DNA from: Anaerovibrio lipolyticus LB2005
GTDB taxonomy: Bacteria; Bacillota; Negativicutes; Selenomonadales; Selenomonadaceae
Direction: 5' to 3'
Assembly: GCF_000621545.1 (NCBI RefSeq)
Contig: NZ_JHYA01000002.1
Location: forward strand, 1-64,000
Length of the DNA: 64,000 bases
Positions within the stretch are counted from its first letter, which is position 1. Every line of letters begins with the position of its first letter. A program made the position numbers and the translations under genes. Below the pieces are notes generated by a model that was not told the origin of the DNA, made no database searches, and saw nothing but the letters and a program-made list of their open reading frames with translations. This document shows, in pieces, positions 43,918 through 52,544 of the stretch.

Positions 43918-45453
43918 ATGGCTACAGTTCAGGAAAAAATTGAACTTATGAAGGAAAAGAAGGCTCATATCGAGCTCGGTGGCGGCGAGGCCCGTATTGC
44001 CAAGCAGCACGAGAAGGGTAAGATGACTGCCCGTGAGCGTCTTGAGCTCCTCTTTGATGAGGATTCTTTCACAGAACTGGATGCTTTTGTAAAGCATCGT
44101 TGTACTAACTTTGGTCAGGAGAAGAAGGATCTTCCTGCAGAAGGCGTTGTAACTGGTTATGGTACTGTTGATGGCCGTCTGGTTTATGCCTTTGCACAGG
44201 ACTTCACCGTAGAGGGTGGTTCCCTTGGTGAAATGCACGCAAAGAAGATCTGGAAGGTTCAGGATCTGGCAATGAAGATGGGTGCTCCTTGCATCGGTAT
44301 CAATGATTCCGGTGGTGCCCGTATTCAGGAGGCTGTTGACGCTCTCTCTGGTTATGCTGGTATCTTCTACCGCAATACCGCAGCTTCCGGCGTTATCCCT
44401 CAGATTTCTGTAATCATGGGACCATGTGCAGGCGGTGCTGTATATTCTCCAGCTATCACTGACTTTATCTACATGGTGGATAAGACTTCCCAGATGTTCA
44501 TCACTGGTCCAGCAGTTATCAAGTCCGTAACTTATGAGGAAGTTACTGCTGAGGCTCTTGGCGGTGCAATGACTCACAACACCAAGTCTGGTGTTGCTCA
44601 CTTTGTAGCTGCAGATGAGAAGGACTGCATTGAGCAGATTCGTTATCTTTTGAGCTATCTGCCAAGCAATAACATGGAGTCCGCTCCAATGTTTGATACT
44701 GGTGATGATCCAGATCGTATGGACGACAGCTTGAACACCGTTATTCCAGATGACCCTAACCAGCCTTATGATATGAAGGATATCATTGCTGCGATAGTTG
44801 ATAACGGCGAGTTCTATGAAGTTCATCAGCATTTTGCTACCAACATCATTACCTGCTTTGCACGTTTTGATGGCCGTAGCGTAGGTATCATTGCAAATCA
44901 GCCTAAGGTTATGGGCGGCTGCCTTGATATTGATGCTTCTGATAAGTCTGCTCGTTTCATTCGTTTCTGTGACGCATTCAACATTCCTCTTGTTAATCTG
45001 GTTGACGTACCAGGCTTCCTGCCAGGCGTTGGTCAGGAGCATGGCGGTATCATTCGTCATGGTGCAAAGATGTTGTATGCTTACAGTGAAGCAACTGTTC
45101 CAAAGATTACTGTTATTACCCGTAAGGCTTATGGCGGTTCTTACATCGCTATGTGCTGCCGCGAGCTGGGCGCAGACCAGGTAATGGCTTGGCCTACTTC
45201 CGAAATCGCAGTTATGGGTCCTGCAGGTGCTGCTAACATTATCTTTAAGCGTGATGAGCCAGATGTTAAGGCTCAGCACACTCAGGATTATGTTGATGAG
45301 TTCGCAACCCCTTATAAGGCTGCTGAGCGTGGTTATGCTGACATGGTTATTGAGCCTGTTGAGACCCGCCCTCGTATCATCACTGCACTGAATGCTTGCG
45401 CTTGCAAGCGTGAGGCTATGCCTGCCAAGAAGCACGGAAATATTCCACTTTAA
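43918..45453 (+). CDS. mmdA: Methylmalonyl-CoA decarboxylase alpha / carboxyltransferase subunit
   Basis: 511 residues from ATG 43918 (AGGAGG nine bases upstream). The carboxyltransferase fold shows 'GKMTARERLELLFDEDSFTE', 'GAPCIGINDSGGARIQEAVD', 'MGPCAGGAVYSPAITDFIYM', 'GVAHFVAADEKDCIEQIRYL' and 'DVPGFLPGVGQEHGGIIRHG'. It moves the carboxyl group of methylmalonyl-CoA to biotin on the carrier encoded next. The same chain could act in a propionyl-CoA carboxylase or transcarboxylase; no beta, delta or 5S partner is found here. Confidence 0.93.
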   Translation: MATVQEKIELMKEKKAHIELGGGEARIAKQHEKGKMTARERLELLFDEDSFTELDAFVKHRCTNFGQEKKDLPAEGVVTGYGTVDGRLVYAFAQDFTVEGGSLGEMHAKKIWKVQDLAMKMGAPCIGINDSGGARIQEAVDALSGYAGIFYRNTAASGVIPQISVIMGPCAGGAVYSPAITDFIYMVDKTSQMFITGPAVIKSVTYEEVTAEALGGAMTHNTKSGVAHFVAADEKDCIEQIRYLLSYLPSNNMESAPMFDTGDDPDRMDDSLNTVIPDDPNQPYDMKDIIAAIVDNGEFYEVHQHFATNIITCFARFDGRSVGIIANQPKVMGGCLDIDASDKSARFIRFCDAFNIPLVNLVDVPGFLPGVGQEHGGIIRHGAKMLYAYSEATVPKITVITRKAYGGSYIAMCCRELGADQVMAWPTSEIAVMGPAGAANIIFKRDEPDVKAQHTQDYVDEFATPYKAAERGYADMVIEPVETRPRIITALNACACKREAMPAKKHGNIPL

Positions 45454-45489
45454 TTTAGAAGAAATACTTATATTTGGAGGAAAGATTAA

Positions 45490-45885
45490 ATGAAAAAGTT
45501 CAATATCAAAGTAAACGGTACCGCTTATGAGGTTGAGGTTGAGGAAGTAAAGGGCGCAGCTCCTGCAAAGGCTGCTGCTCCAAAGGCTGCACCAGCTGCT
45601 CCTAAGGCAGCTCCTGCTCCAGCTGCTGCACCTGCTCCAGCTAAGAAGGCTGCTGTAGCTGCTGGCGCTGGTGAGACTGCTGTAGCAGCTCCAATGCCTG
45701 GTAAGGTTCTGAAGGTTGTTGCTGGCGAAGGCACTGCTGTTAAGTCCGGTGACACTGTAATCATCCTCGAGGCTATGAAGATGCAGAACGAGATTCCTGC
45801 TCCTTGCGATGGTACTGTTAAGGCTGTTAACGTATCCGAGGGCTCCACTGTTGCTGCAGGCGAGGCTATGGTTATCATCGGCTAA
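45490..45885 (+). CDS. mmdC: Biotin carrier subunit
   Basis: 131 residues. A short N-terminal segment ('MKKFNIKVNGTAYEVEVEEV') is followed by a flexible Ala-Pro-Lys linker (about residues 20-60) and a biotinyl domain with the biotinylation site 'ILEAMKMQNEIPAPCDG'. It shuttles the carboxyl group from the mmdA product to a partner. It is the last gene of the operon, closed by a strong terminator. The linker's low-complexity composition is normal for the family. Confidence 0.94.
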   Translation: MKKFNIKVNGTAYEVEVEEVKGAAPAKAAAPKAAPAAPKAAPAPAAAPAPAKKAAVAAGAGETAVAAPMPGKVLKVVAGEGTAVKSGDTVIILEAMKMQNEIPAPCDGTVKAVNVSEGSTVAAGEAMVIIG

Positions 45886-45918
45886 TTTGATGATAATATG
45901 CTAAAATGATAATAATAT

Positions 45919-45969
45919 AAAGCTAAAAGAGGGATACTTCCTTATGGGGGTATCCCTTTTCTAGCTTTT
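45919..45969 (+). terminator. Terminator of the propionate operon
   Basis: AAAGCTA / TAGCTTT and GGGATAC / GTATCCC stack in one long hairpin with A-rich left and T-rich right sides. Confidence 0.85.
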
Positions 45970-46112
45970 ACAGAGGAATATAGTATTGTTGGTTGTGAGT
46001 ACAAATGTATTTTTAATAAACACTTTATTATAATGTGTTATAATATCGATATAAAAAACAGAACGGGATGTTGTGCGAAAGTGCAATTTGGTATAGGTAG
46101 GGGGAAAATAAT

Positions 46113-47858
46113 ATGGCTATGTCGATACTAAACAACGCAACAGCTATGTTATCGTTGGGTGAGTTAAATAAGAATATTAGTAATATGGGCCGACAACAAA
46201 AGAAATTATCTTCAGGTATGAAAATTAATAGTGCCGGGGATGATGCGTCAGCTTATGCCATTTCGGAACGCATGCGGGTAAAACTTCGGGCTCTTGATCA
46301 AGATGTGGACAATGTTAAAACAGGTACTACCTTGTTGAATGTGGCGGGAGGAGCTATTGATAATATTATCGATGAATTGCGAAATATGAAAGAAATGGCA
46401 ATTAACTCTGCTAATGATCATAATACTGATCAGGATAGGGCGATTTTGCAAAAAGAGTTCGAGCAAAAAATGCAAAATATAGAGGATATAGCCTCTAGTA
46501 CAAATTATAACGGTAGATATCTATTGAATGGTAATTACAATAGTCCAAGAACCTATTGGGGGGTAGTTACAAAACAAGGTGATCCGCAGACAACAACACT
46601 GGTAGTCGGTCAACGATTGGAAAAAGTGAAAATTGGTACTACAAAAGTACAAGTTGGGATGGATTTGATACGCAAATCTGATCAAAATACAGTTCAGGGA
46701 CTGACTTCTGCTTTTAAGGTTGCCAATTCGTCTACTTATGCACTCCCAAAGGGGCGCGAGGATTCTTCCTTGAAAGAATGCTCTTCCGTACTTTCTATTG
46801 GATCATTTTCAACGGAACCATTGGCTGTAAAGATTGATTTTTCAGGCATGAAAAAAGAAAACGGAGAAGAGATAAATATACCAGGTGATTTACATGAACA
46901 GGGATTTTCTATTTTGTGTGCTGCCTGCAAGGATCAGTTTATAACTGTTAAGTTTGATGCTACAACTGATGATTCAACATACGTATCTTCTCTGCCTAAT
47001 GAAGAATCTTCAGTGACATTTACCATAGGTATAAAAAGTGTCACCAATGCGAAGGATCTGGAGGCAGCAGTGTTTAATGGTATAAAAAATGCGCCAGGCA
47101 GACCGAAGGACACATCTGAATGGCATGGTAAAGGAACATGGGGTGCTACTACTCCACCAGATACGGATACTAGTGTAATTATTGATATTCACCACAATGT
47201 TCGCATTGCTGAAAATCCTAATGGGGATGGTTACGTATTTCTAAAGGGGTCAACTGGAGGACCTTATGGGGACAAATATTTTACTCCCAATGCAGGTTTC
47301 TATGATATTGGAACCATACAGGATGTGTTTGTACCCCAATATAAAGAAGAGCCAATTTGGGAGGAACAATGGGTTCCTGAAACCAAAACAGTCACAACAT
47401 ATTCATTAATACATACTGAGGAGTGGATAGATGATCCTGGCAATCCATTAATCATACATCATGGTACCAAGGCCAATGAAAACCTCCATGTATTCATTAA
47501 TAATATGCATACTGATGCCATGGGATTACTTGGAACAAAAATAGATAACCGTGATGATGCTTTGTGGGCACTAAGTGATGCTAAAACGGGTCGCGTAGGG
47601 GCTATAGATGCGGCTATTGATTATGCTTTGGGTGAGGCAACTAATATAGGTGCTTATATTACCCGATTGGGATTTACAGAAGAAAATTTAGTTACTGCCA
47701 GTGAAAATACTCAATCGGCAGAAAGCGTTATTAGGGATGCAGATATGGCCAAGGAAATGACTGGTTTCACAAAATCAAGCATTTTATCTCAGACGGCTCA
47801 GGCTATGCTGGCTCAGGCTAATCAAAACAGCAGTCAGGTGATTTCTCTGCTACAATAG
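46113..47858 (+). CDS. Flagellin with large central insert
   Basis: 581 residues. Conserved N-terminal D0/D1 ('MLSLGELNKNISNMGRQQKK', 'LSSGMKINSAGDDASAYAIS') and C-terminal D1/D0 ('VTASENTQSAESVIRDADMA', 'KEMTGFTKSSILSQTAQAML', 'AQANQNSSQVISLLQ') flank about 340 variable residues. The insert contains an unusual Trp/Thr-rich stretch ('YKEEPIWEEQWVPETKTVTT'). The gene stands alone with its own leader and terminator and no other flagellar gene in the window. GGGGG precedes the start codon. Export is through the flagellar type III system; no signal peptide is expected. Confidence 0.93.
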   Translation: MAMSILNNATAMLSLGELNKNISNMGRQQKKLSSGMKINSAGDDASAYAISERMRVKLRALDQDVDNVKTGTTLLNVAGGAIDNIIDELRNMKEMAINSANDHNTDQDRAILQKEFEQKMQNIEDIASSTNYNGRYLLNGNYNSPRTYWGVVTKQGDPQTTTLVVGQRLEKVKIGTTKVQVGMDLIRKSDQNTVQGLTSAFKVANSSTYALPKGREDSSLKECSSVLSIGSFSTEPLAVKIDFSGMKKENGEEINIPGDLHEQGFSILCAACKDQFITVKFDATTDDSTYVSSLPNEESSVTFTIGIKSVTNAKDLEAAVFNGIKNAPGRPKDTSEWHGKGTWGATTPPDTDTSVIIDIHHNVRIAENPNGDGYVFLKGSTGGPYGDKYFTPNAGFYDIGTIQDVFVPQYKEEPIWEEQWVPETKTVTTYSLIHTEEWIDDPGNPLIIHHGTKANENLHVFINNMHTDAMGLLGTKIDNRDDALWALSDAKTGRVGAIDAAIDYALGEATNIGAYITRLGFTEENLVTASENTQSAESVIRDADMAKEMTGFTKSSILSQTAQAMLAQANQNSSQVISLLQ

Positions 47859-47874
47859 TATACAAAATGAAAAG

Positions 47875-47908
47875 CTGGGACAAAGTAGATAAATAATTGT
47901 CCCAGTTT
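47875..47908 (+). terminator. Terminator after flagellin
   Basis: CTGGGACAA / TTGTCCCAG, 9 bp perfect, then TTTTG. Confidence 0.85.
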
Positions 47909-47909
47909 T

Positions 47910-48200
47910 GTTTTGTTTGAATCTGTTATCTATAAAAGGTGCTTTTCTTTTTATGAGGCATCTATTTAAGTATAATATATAAAAAGTAGAACGATATTCC
48001 AAATATTTAAACAAAGTGTCTATAATTACTATGGATTTGACACCAAAGATGTCCCATGACGGTATAAACCAGATTTATGCGCTGGATTGGTTGATGTCCG
48101 GTAGATCGGAATAGAGGATTAATACAAATAAAGAGGAATATTATATTATATGTAGAATTATAAAGAAGTATAATGTTTAAAAAAGTGGAGGTAAAATAGC
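47910..48200. other. AT-rich intergenic region before fabK
   Basis: About 290 bases with no clear gene. A 27-codon frame (48032-48115, 'MDLTPKMSHDGINQIYALDW' onward) has coding-like composition but no ribosome binding site. The right end holds AT-rich promoter-like sequence and the fabK ribosome site GTGGAGG. Confidence 0.3.
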
Positions 48201-49145
48201 ATGGCAAAGAGTATTTGTGAGGTTTTGGGGATTAAGTATCCAATTATTCAGGGGGGGATGGCCTGGATTTCTGATGCCAAGATGGCTGCGGCTGTATCAA
48301 ATGCAGGGGGAGCTGGTATCATATCCTGTGGTGGCCGTACCACCGATTATGTAAGGGATGAAATCCGTAAGGCCAAGACATTGACGGATAAGCCTTTTGG
48401 TGTAAACATCATGTTAATGGCTCCAAATAAGGACGAGATTTTGGAGGTTATCTGTGAGGAGAAGCCAGCGTTTGTTACTTTAGGTGCCGGAAATCCTGTT
48501 CCTTTTGTGGAGCCACTTCATAAGGCTGGTATAAAGGTTATTCCAGTAGTACCAAATGTTAAGCTGGCTAAGCGCCTTGAACAGAACAATGCAGATGCTA
48601 TTGTGGTAGAGGGTATGGAAGCTGGCGGCCATATTGGTGTGCTTACCACCATGGCTCTGATGACTCAGGTTATTCCAGAGGTAAATATTCCAGTGGTAAT
48701 GGCTGGTGGTATTGCAGATGGTCGTGGCATTGCAGCAGCGCTATTGATGGGAGCAGCTGGTGTTCAGATGGGTACCCGTTTTCTGGTGGCAGAGGAATGC
48801 CCGGTACATGATAATTTTAAGCAGAAACTCATTGAAGCAGTTGATACGGATACTATAGTAACCGGTCAGACCATCAAGAGTGCCGTAAGAGGCCTTAAAA
48901 ACAAATTCTCCGAGGAATATCAGGCTTTGGAATTTTCTGGCAAGGCTACTAAGGAGGAGCTTCTTAAGCTGGCTACAGGTACCAATAAACTGGCTGCTGT
49001 TGATGGCGATATGGAAAAGGGCATGATTCAGGCTGGCCAGAGTCTGACCCCGTTGAAGAAAATAGAGCCAATGGCTACTATAATCGAGAGCTTAGTGACC
49101 GAAGCACGGGCAACCTTGGCTGAGGCCCAGCATATCAATCTATAA
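48201..49145 (+). CDS. fabK: Enoyl-ACP reductase II (FabK-like)
   Basis: 314 residues of the FMN TIM-barrel family. 'YPIIQGGMAWISDAKMAAAV', 'FGVNIMLMAPNKDEILEVIC', 'VVEGMEAGGHIGVLTTMALM', 'VVMAGGIADGRGIAAALLMG' and 'GVQMGTRFLVAEECPVHDNF' fit FabK, the flavin-dependent last step of fatty-acid elongation in many Firmicutes. Nitronate monooxygenases share the fold, but the 'GHIG' loop and length favour FabK. It is not next to other fab genes, so regulation with them is uncertain. Confidence 0.85.
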   Translation: MAKSICEVLGIKYPIIQGGMAWISDAKMAAAVSNAGGAGIISCGGRTTDYVRDEIRKAKTLTDKPFGVNIMLMAPNKDEILEVICEEKPAFVTLGAGNPVPFVEPLHKAGIKVIPVVPNVKLAKRLEQNNADAIVVEGMEAGGHIGVLTTMALMTQVIPEVNIPVVMAGGIADGRGIAAALLMGAAGVQMGTRFLVAEECPVHDNFKQKLIEAVDTDTIVTGQTIKSAVRGLKNKFSEEYQALEFSGKATKEELLKLATGTNKLAAVDGDMEKGMIQAGQSLTPLKKIEPMATIIESLVTEARATLAEAQHINL

Positions 49146-49153
49146 CACATTAA

Positions 49154-49185
49154 AAAGGACGTCTGGATTTTTCCAGACGTCCTTT
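49154..49185. terminator. Bidirectional terminator between fabK and DUF1858 gene
   Basis: AAAGGACGTCTGG / CCAGACGTCCTTT, 13 bp perfect, with A-rich left and T-rich right flanks. Confidence 0.85.
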
Positions 49186-49215
49186 AAGTTGACTATAGTT
49201 ATCCCGTGTCAGCTA

Positions 49216-49416
49216 TTAGTTTTCACCAACAACCTCGTTCAGACCTGCAATAAGCTGATCGATATCAATACCATGGGCAGAAGCACCCTGCTCGATGTTC
49301 TCGAAGTGTGCAGCTGCGCAACCAATGCAGCCCATACCGCTCTCCATGAATACAGGAACGGTATCAGGATATTTCGTAACAACCTCCATGATGGACATGT
49401 CCTTTGTAATAGTCAT
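49216..49416 (-). CDS. DUF1858 redox-disulfide domain protein
   Basis: 66 residues from the ATG at 49416, well placed behind AAGGAGG; the frame is open three codons further. 'ITKDMSIMEVVTKYPDTVPV', then 'FMESGMGCIGCAAAHFENIE', carries the Cys-x-x-Cys of the DUF1858 / hybrid-cluster-associated disulfide domain. Members are probable redox or metal-cluster helper proteins. It is convergent with fabK and stands alone. Confidence 0.85.
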   Translation of the reverse strand: MTITKDMSIMEVVTKYPDTVPVFMESGMGCIGCAAAHFENIEQGASAHGIDIDQLIAGLNEVVGEN

Positions 49417-49555
49417 ATATAACAACCTCCTTAATAATAATTATTAATTACACTCCACGATTATAACATAAATAAGAAAAATTTCCTAATATAATGTGGG
49501 AAAAATAAAATGATTGCGGTATAATGTAGTGGTGTTATTAATATGGAGGAAGATT

Positions 49556-50389
49556 ATGGTTAATATTAATGAGTATATTCAAAAATATAGATTGGTTATA
49601 GTGGCAGGAATTATTCTTTTGGCTGTTGGTTTGATTGCTTTTATGGGCAAGAAGGAAGAGCCTGTGGTGCATCAGGTAGCTAAGGCAGAGGATCATAGAG
49701 GAGTTACGGTTCTAAATTATCATAAAATAGACAATACATTTCATTCGTTATCAGTTAGACCGGAAGATTTTGAAAAGCAAATGAAGTGGCTAAGCCAGCA
49801 CGGTTATCATACTATTACACCTGATCAGCTATACGAGTTTGTGACAAATGGTGTGGAGCTTCCGGATAATCCGGTAATGATAACCTTCGATGACGGTTAT
49901 GTTGACAACTATAAGAATGCATATCCTATAATGAAAAAATATGGTTTTGTGGGAACTATTTTCGTGGTTACTTCTTATTTGGAGAAATATCCAAATTATC
50001 TGACCTGGGATCAGGCTCGGGAACTGGAAGCCAATGGGTTTTCCATTGAGTCACATACAGCCACTCATAAGTCCATGACTGAGGCCAGTGATGATCAGAT
50101 TATGGAGGAGCTGACGAAATCAAAAGCAATGCTAAATGAGAAGCTAGGGAAGGATTCCTGCTTCATAGCTTATCCGACTGGGACTTATAACCTCCATATT
50201 GCGCAGTTAGTGAAGAATGCAGGCTATAAGGCCGGATTTACTATTAAGTATGATGCAGTCAACCGCAACAGTAATGTTTATGCCCTTGAAAGGGTACCTA
50301 TATTCCATACAGAAGATACCAATAAGGACTTTTTGGAACGAGTTTTATATCTCCCACTTATGAATAAGGATGGATGGGTCAAAAAATAA
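49556..50389 (+). CDS. Membrane-anchored polysaccharide deacetylase
   Basis: 277 residues from ATG 49556 (GGAGGA upstream); the longer frame from 49514 has no ribosome site. One N-terminal membrane anchor ('LVIVAGIILLAVGLIAFMG') precedes a NodB-type domain: 'GVTVLNYHKIDN', the metal Asp pair in 'VMITFDDGYVDNYKNAYPIM', His-x-x-x-His in 'IESHTATHKSMTEA', and 'FIAYPTGTYNLHIAQL'. It probably removes acetyl groups from a wall or surface glycan outside the membrane. A terminator follows. Confidence 0.88.
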   Translation: MVNINEYIQKYRLVIVAGIILLAVGLIAFMGKKEEPVVHQVAKAEDHRGVTVLNYHKIDNTFHSLSVRPEDFEKQMKWLSQHGYHTITPDQLYEFVTNGVELPDNPVMITFDDGYVDNYKNAYPIMKKYGFVGTIFVVTSYLEKYPNYLTWDQARELEANGFSIESHTATHKSMTEASDDQIMEELTKSKAMLNEKLGKDSCFIAYPTGTYNLHIAQLVKNAGYKAGFTIKYDAVNRNSNVYALERVPIFHTEDTNKDFLERVLYLPLMNKDGWVKK

Positions 50390-50401
50390 ATAATGTAAAT
50401 C

Positions 50402-50433
50402 AATGCCTTTGGCTGTATGCCGAAGGCATTTTT
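50402..50433 (+). terminator. Terminator after the deacetylase gene
   Basis: AATGCCTTTGGC / GCCGAAGGCATT hairpin followed by TTTAG. Confidence 0.85.
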
Positions 50434-50535
50434 AGTTCTGAAGTTAATATTATTCAAATTAGCTACTTGTAATTCTAGGACATTTTTCCCTTTTTCAAAA
50501 AAATAAGAAATGCGAGGACAAAAAAACAGTAAAAA

Positions 50536-50565
50536 GTGGAAAAAAGTGGGGGATTGTGGTAGACT
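50536..50565 (+). promoter_or_regulatory. MraZ operator boxes and dcw promoter
   Basis: Three TGG boxes lie exactly 10 bases apart: TGGA at 50537, TGGG at 50547 and TGGT at 50557, each preceded by G. This is the known MraZ operator pattern. They overlap a promoter-like TGGAAA (50537-50542), 17-base spacer and TAGACT (50560-50565), so MraZ would block its own transcription. Confidence 0.75.
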
Positions 50566-50589
50566 ATGTCTACAAGGTGGTGATGAAGG

Positions 50590-51021
50590 ATGTTAATGGG
50601 CGAATATAATCATTCGCTGGATGCGAAAGGTCGTGTGATTTTACCGGCTGATTTTCGTGTTGAATTAGGCGAATCCTTCATTATTACCAAGGGCTTGGAT
50701 AACTGCTTGTTCATATATCCGCAATCTGAATGGGAACAGCTTTCAGTAAAGCTTCGTCAACTACCTTTAGCAAAAACTGAAGCCCGTGCCTTTGTAAGAT
50801 TTTTCTTCGCCGGTGCCCGTCAGGTCGAATTGGATAAGCAAGGCCGTTTTCTGATACCCGCCACCCTTCGTCAGCACGCGTCCTTGAAAAAGGATGCCGT
50901 TCTTATCGGCGTTTCCAACCGCATAGAAGTTTGGAGCAAGGATGAATGGCTTAAGTACAATGAAGAAATTACTCCATCTGTTTCTGCTATAGCTGAAACC
51001 TTGGCAGAGCTGGGAATATGA
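50590..51021 (+). CDS. mraZ: Transcriptional regulator MraZ
   Basis: 143 residues. Two SpoVT/AbrB-like halves: 'GEYNHSLDAKGRVILPADFR' and 'ARQVELDKQGRFLIPATLRQ', each with the Asp-x-x-x-Gly-Arg motif. MraZ is the autorepressor of the dcw cluster. ATG 50590 gives the family-typical Met-x-Met-Gly-Glu-Tyr start; ATG 50596 is also possible. Operator boxes lie just upstream. rsmH follows after eight bases. Confidence 0.95.
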   Translation: MLMGEYNHSLDAKGRVILPADFRVELGESFIITKGLDNCLFIYPQSEWEQLSVKLRQLPLAKTEARAFVRFFFAGARQVELDKQGRFLIPATLRQHASLKKDAVLIGVSNRIEVWSKDEWLKYNEEITPSVSAIAETLAELGI

Positions 51022-51029
51022 GGTAACAA

Positions 51030-51974
51030 ATGAGCGAGAAATTTCATCATGTAAGTGTAATGCCAGAGGAGACAGTTAATGGCTTGGTAACAAACCTGTC
51101 CGGAACCTATGTTGATTGTACATTGGGCGGTGCCGGGCACTCCCGAATGATTGCTGATAAGTTAAATGAGGATGGCAGATTAATAGGTATTGACCAGGAC
51201 ACAGCAGCCATTGCAGCTGCCACGGAGCGGCTGACTGGAGTCAAGTGTCACGTTGATATAGTAAAGGCGAATTTTTCTGATCTGGAAACAATACTTAGGG
51301 AGCAGGATGCAGAGGAAATTGACGGTATTCTCTTTGATTTGGGAGTATCATCTCATCAGCTGGATACAGCTGAAAGAGGTTTTTCCTATATGCAGGATGC
51401 ACCTTTGGATATGAGAATGAATCAGCAGGCAGAGTTTTCTGCCTATGATATAATCAACAAGTATGACTTGGACGAGCTTTGCCGTATTTTTAAAGAATAT
51501 GGTGAAGAAAGATGGTATAAGAGAATAGCACAGTTCATCGTGGAGGCGAGAAAGACATCACCTATAAAGACCACTGGTGAACTGGTGGACATAATAAAAA
51601 AAGCGGTTCCGGCTGCTGTGAGAAATGCCAAGGGGGGGCATCCCGCCAAGCGTATTTTCCAGGCAGTTAGAATAGAGGTTAATAATGAGCTGGGGATTCT
51701 TGAAGAAGCTTTCCGCACTGCAGTTAAGCATTTAAAGCCAGGCGGCAGAATAGCGATAATCACCTTCCATTCCCTTGAGGACAGGATAGCCAAGAATGTA
51801 CTCAAGGAAATGTCCAGCAGATGTATTTGCCCGCCATCTCTTCCAGTTTGTGTATGCAACCATAAGCCAGAGATTAAGCTGCTTGTAAAAGCTGCGGTGG
51901 CTTCAGACAACGAACTGGAACAGAACTCAAGAGCCAAGAGCGCTAAGCTGCGAATAGCGGAGAAATTGGATTGA
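51030..51974 (+). CDS. rsmH: 16S rRNA (cytosine-1402-N4) methyltransferase
   Basis: 314 residues. SAM motif 'YVDCTLGGAGHSRMIADKLN', 'IGIDQDTAAIAAATERL', 'GILFDLGVSSHQLDTAERGF', 'KGGHPAKRIFQAVRIEVNNE' and 'LKPGGRIAIITFHSLEDRIA'. It methylates cytosine 1402 in 16S rRNA and is the standard second gene of dcw clusters. Cysteines near the C-terminus ('SSRCICPPSLPVCVCNHKPE') are typical. Confidence 0.96.
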   Translation: MSEKFHHVSVMPEETVNGLVTNLSGTYVDCTLGGAGHSRMIADKLNEDGRLIGIDQDTAAIAAATERLTGVKCHVDIVKANFSDLETILREQDAEEIDGILFDLGVSSHQLDTAERGFSYMQDAPLDMRMNQQAEFSAYDIINKYDLDELCRIFKEYGEERWYKRIAQFIVEARKTSPIKTTGELVDIIKKAVPAAVRNAKGGHPAKRIFQAVRIEVNNELGILEEAFRTAVKHLKPGGRIAIITFHSLEDRIAKNVLKEMSSRCICPPSLPVCVCNHKPEIKLLVKAAVASDNELEQNSRAKSAKLRIAEKLD

Positions 51975-52010
51975 CACCTAGTAAATAAGCACTGAAAGGA
52001 GGTTACTTGT

Positions 52011-52385
52011 GTGCTTGCCCGTCAGTTAGTTGAAGAAGAGTACTTTGAGGAACTTCCCCAGGAACAGCAAAAGATTATACGGCGTAAAATTGTAAGGCGT
52101 AACGTACAAAAGGACCCTCGTCGTAGGAAGGCGGTTTGCTTCTTAGTTGTAGGTGCACTTATTTATGGATTAATATTATGGTTCAGCAGTTGCCTTGCAA
52201 GTGAAGTATACGAAGTCGGTCGTATTCAGGCTGAAGCTAGTGCCCTGGAGAAGAGTAATGAAACACTCAGAGTAGAGAATGCGAAGTTGAAGTCTCATTC
52301 CCGAATCAAAGAAATTGCTGTGACCCAGTTGGGGATGACTGTACCACAGGAAAATTATTTTGCAGGGAATCAGACGAAGTATTAA
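52011..52385 (+). CDS. ftsL: FtsL-like cell division protein
   Basis: 124 residues from GTG 52011 with AAAGGAGG eight bases upstream. A basic cytoplasmic N-terminus ('RRKIVRRNVQKDPRRRKAVC') is followed by one membrane helix ('FLVVGALIYGLILWFSSCLA') and a coiled-coil ('RIQAEASALEKSNETLRVEN'), ending 'EIAVTQLGMTVPQENYF'. This is the FtsL/DivIC bitopic layout. The normal next gene, a division PBP (ftsI), is missing; a terminator and a new promoter lie here instead. Confidence 0.8.
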   Translation: MLARQLVEEEYFEELPQEQQKIIRRKIVRRNVQKDPRRRKAVCFLVVGALIYGLILWFSSCLASEVYEVGRIQAEASALEKSNETLRVENAKLKSHSRIKEIAVTQLGMTVPQENYFAGNQTKY

Positions 52386-52402
52386 CAGAATAGGCGATAT
52401 GG

Positions 52403-52432
52403 AAAAGGGATTTGCGCAAGCGGTCCCTTTTT
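52403..52432 (+). terminator. Terminator after ftsL
   Basis: AAAAGGGA / TCCCTTTT with an inner TTGC-GCAA stem and a T-run. It separates mraZ-rsmH-ftsL from the mur genes; a TATAAT at 52499-52504 marks the new start before murE. Confidence 0.75.
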
Positions 52433-52544
52433 CTATTGAAAGGATATATGAACGTCTAAATTAACTTTTTTATGGTAGAAAAATACTTGTTTTAGCGGTA
52501 TAATATCTTAGTTATGTTATGACAAAAATTAGGAGGATTTTCTA

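Noticed and set aside
40382-45435. Long minus-strand open frames opposite the split mutase and mmdA
   Set aside because: Same antisense artefact of strong codon bias in highly expressed genes; no protein family features.
48032-48115. 27-codon frame before fabK
   Set aside because: Composition looks coding, but there is no ribosome binding site and no family match; kept only as a note in the intergenic entry.
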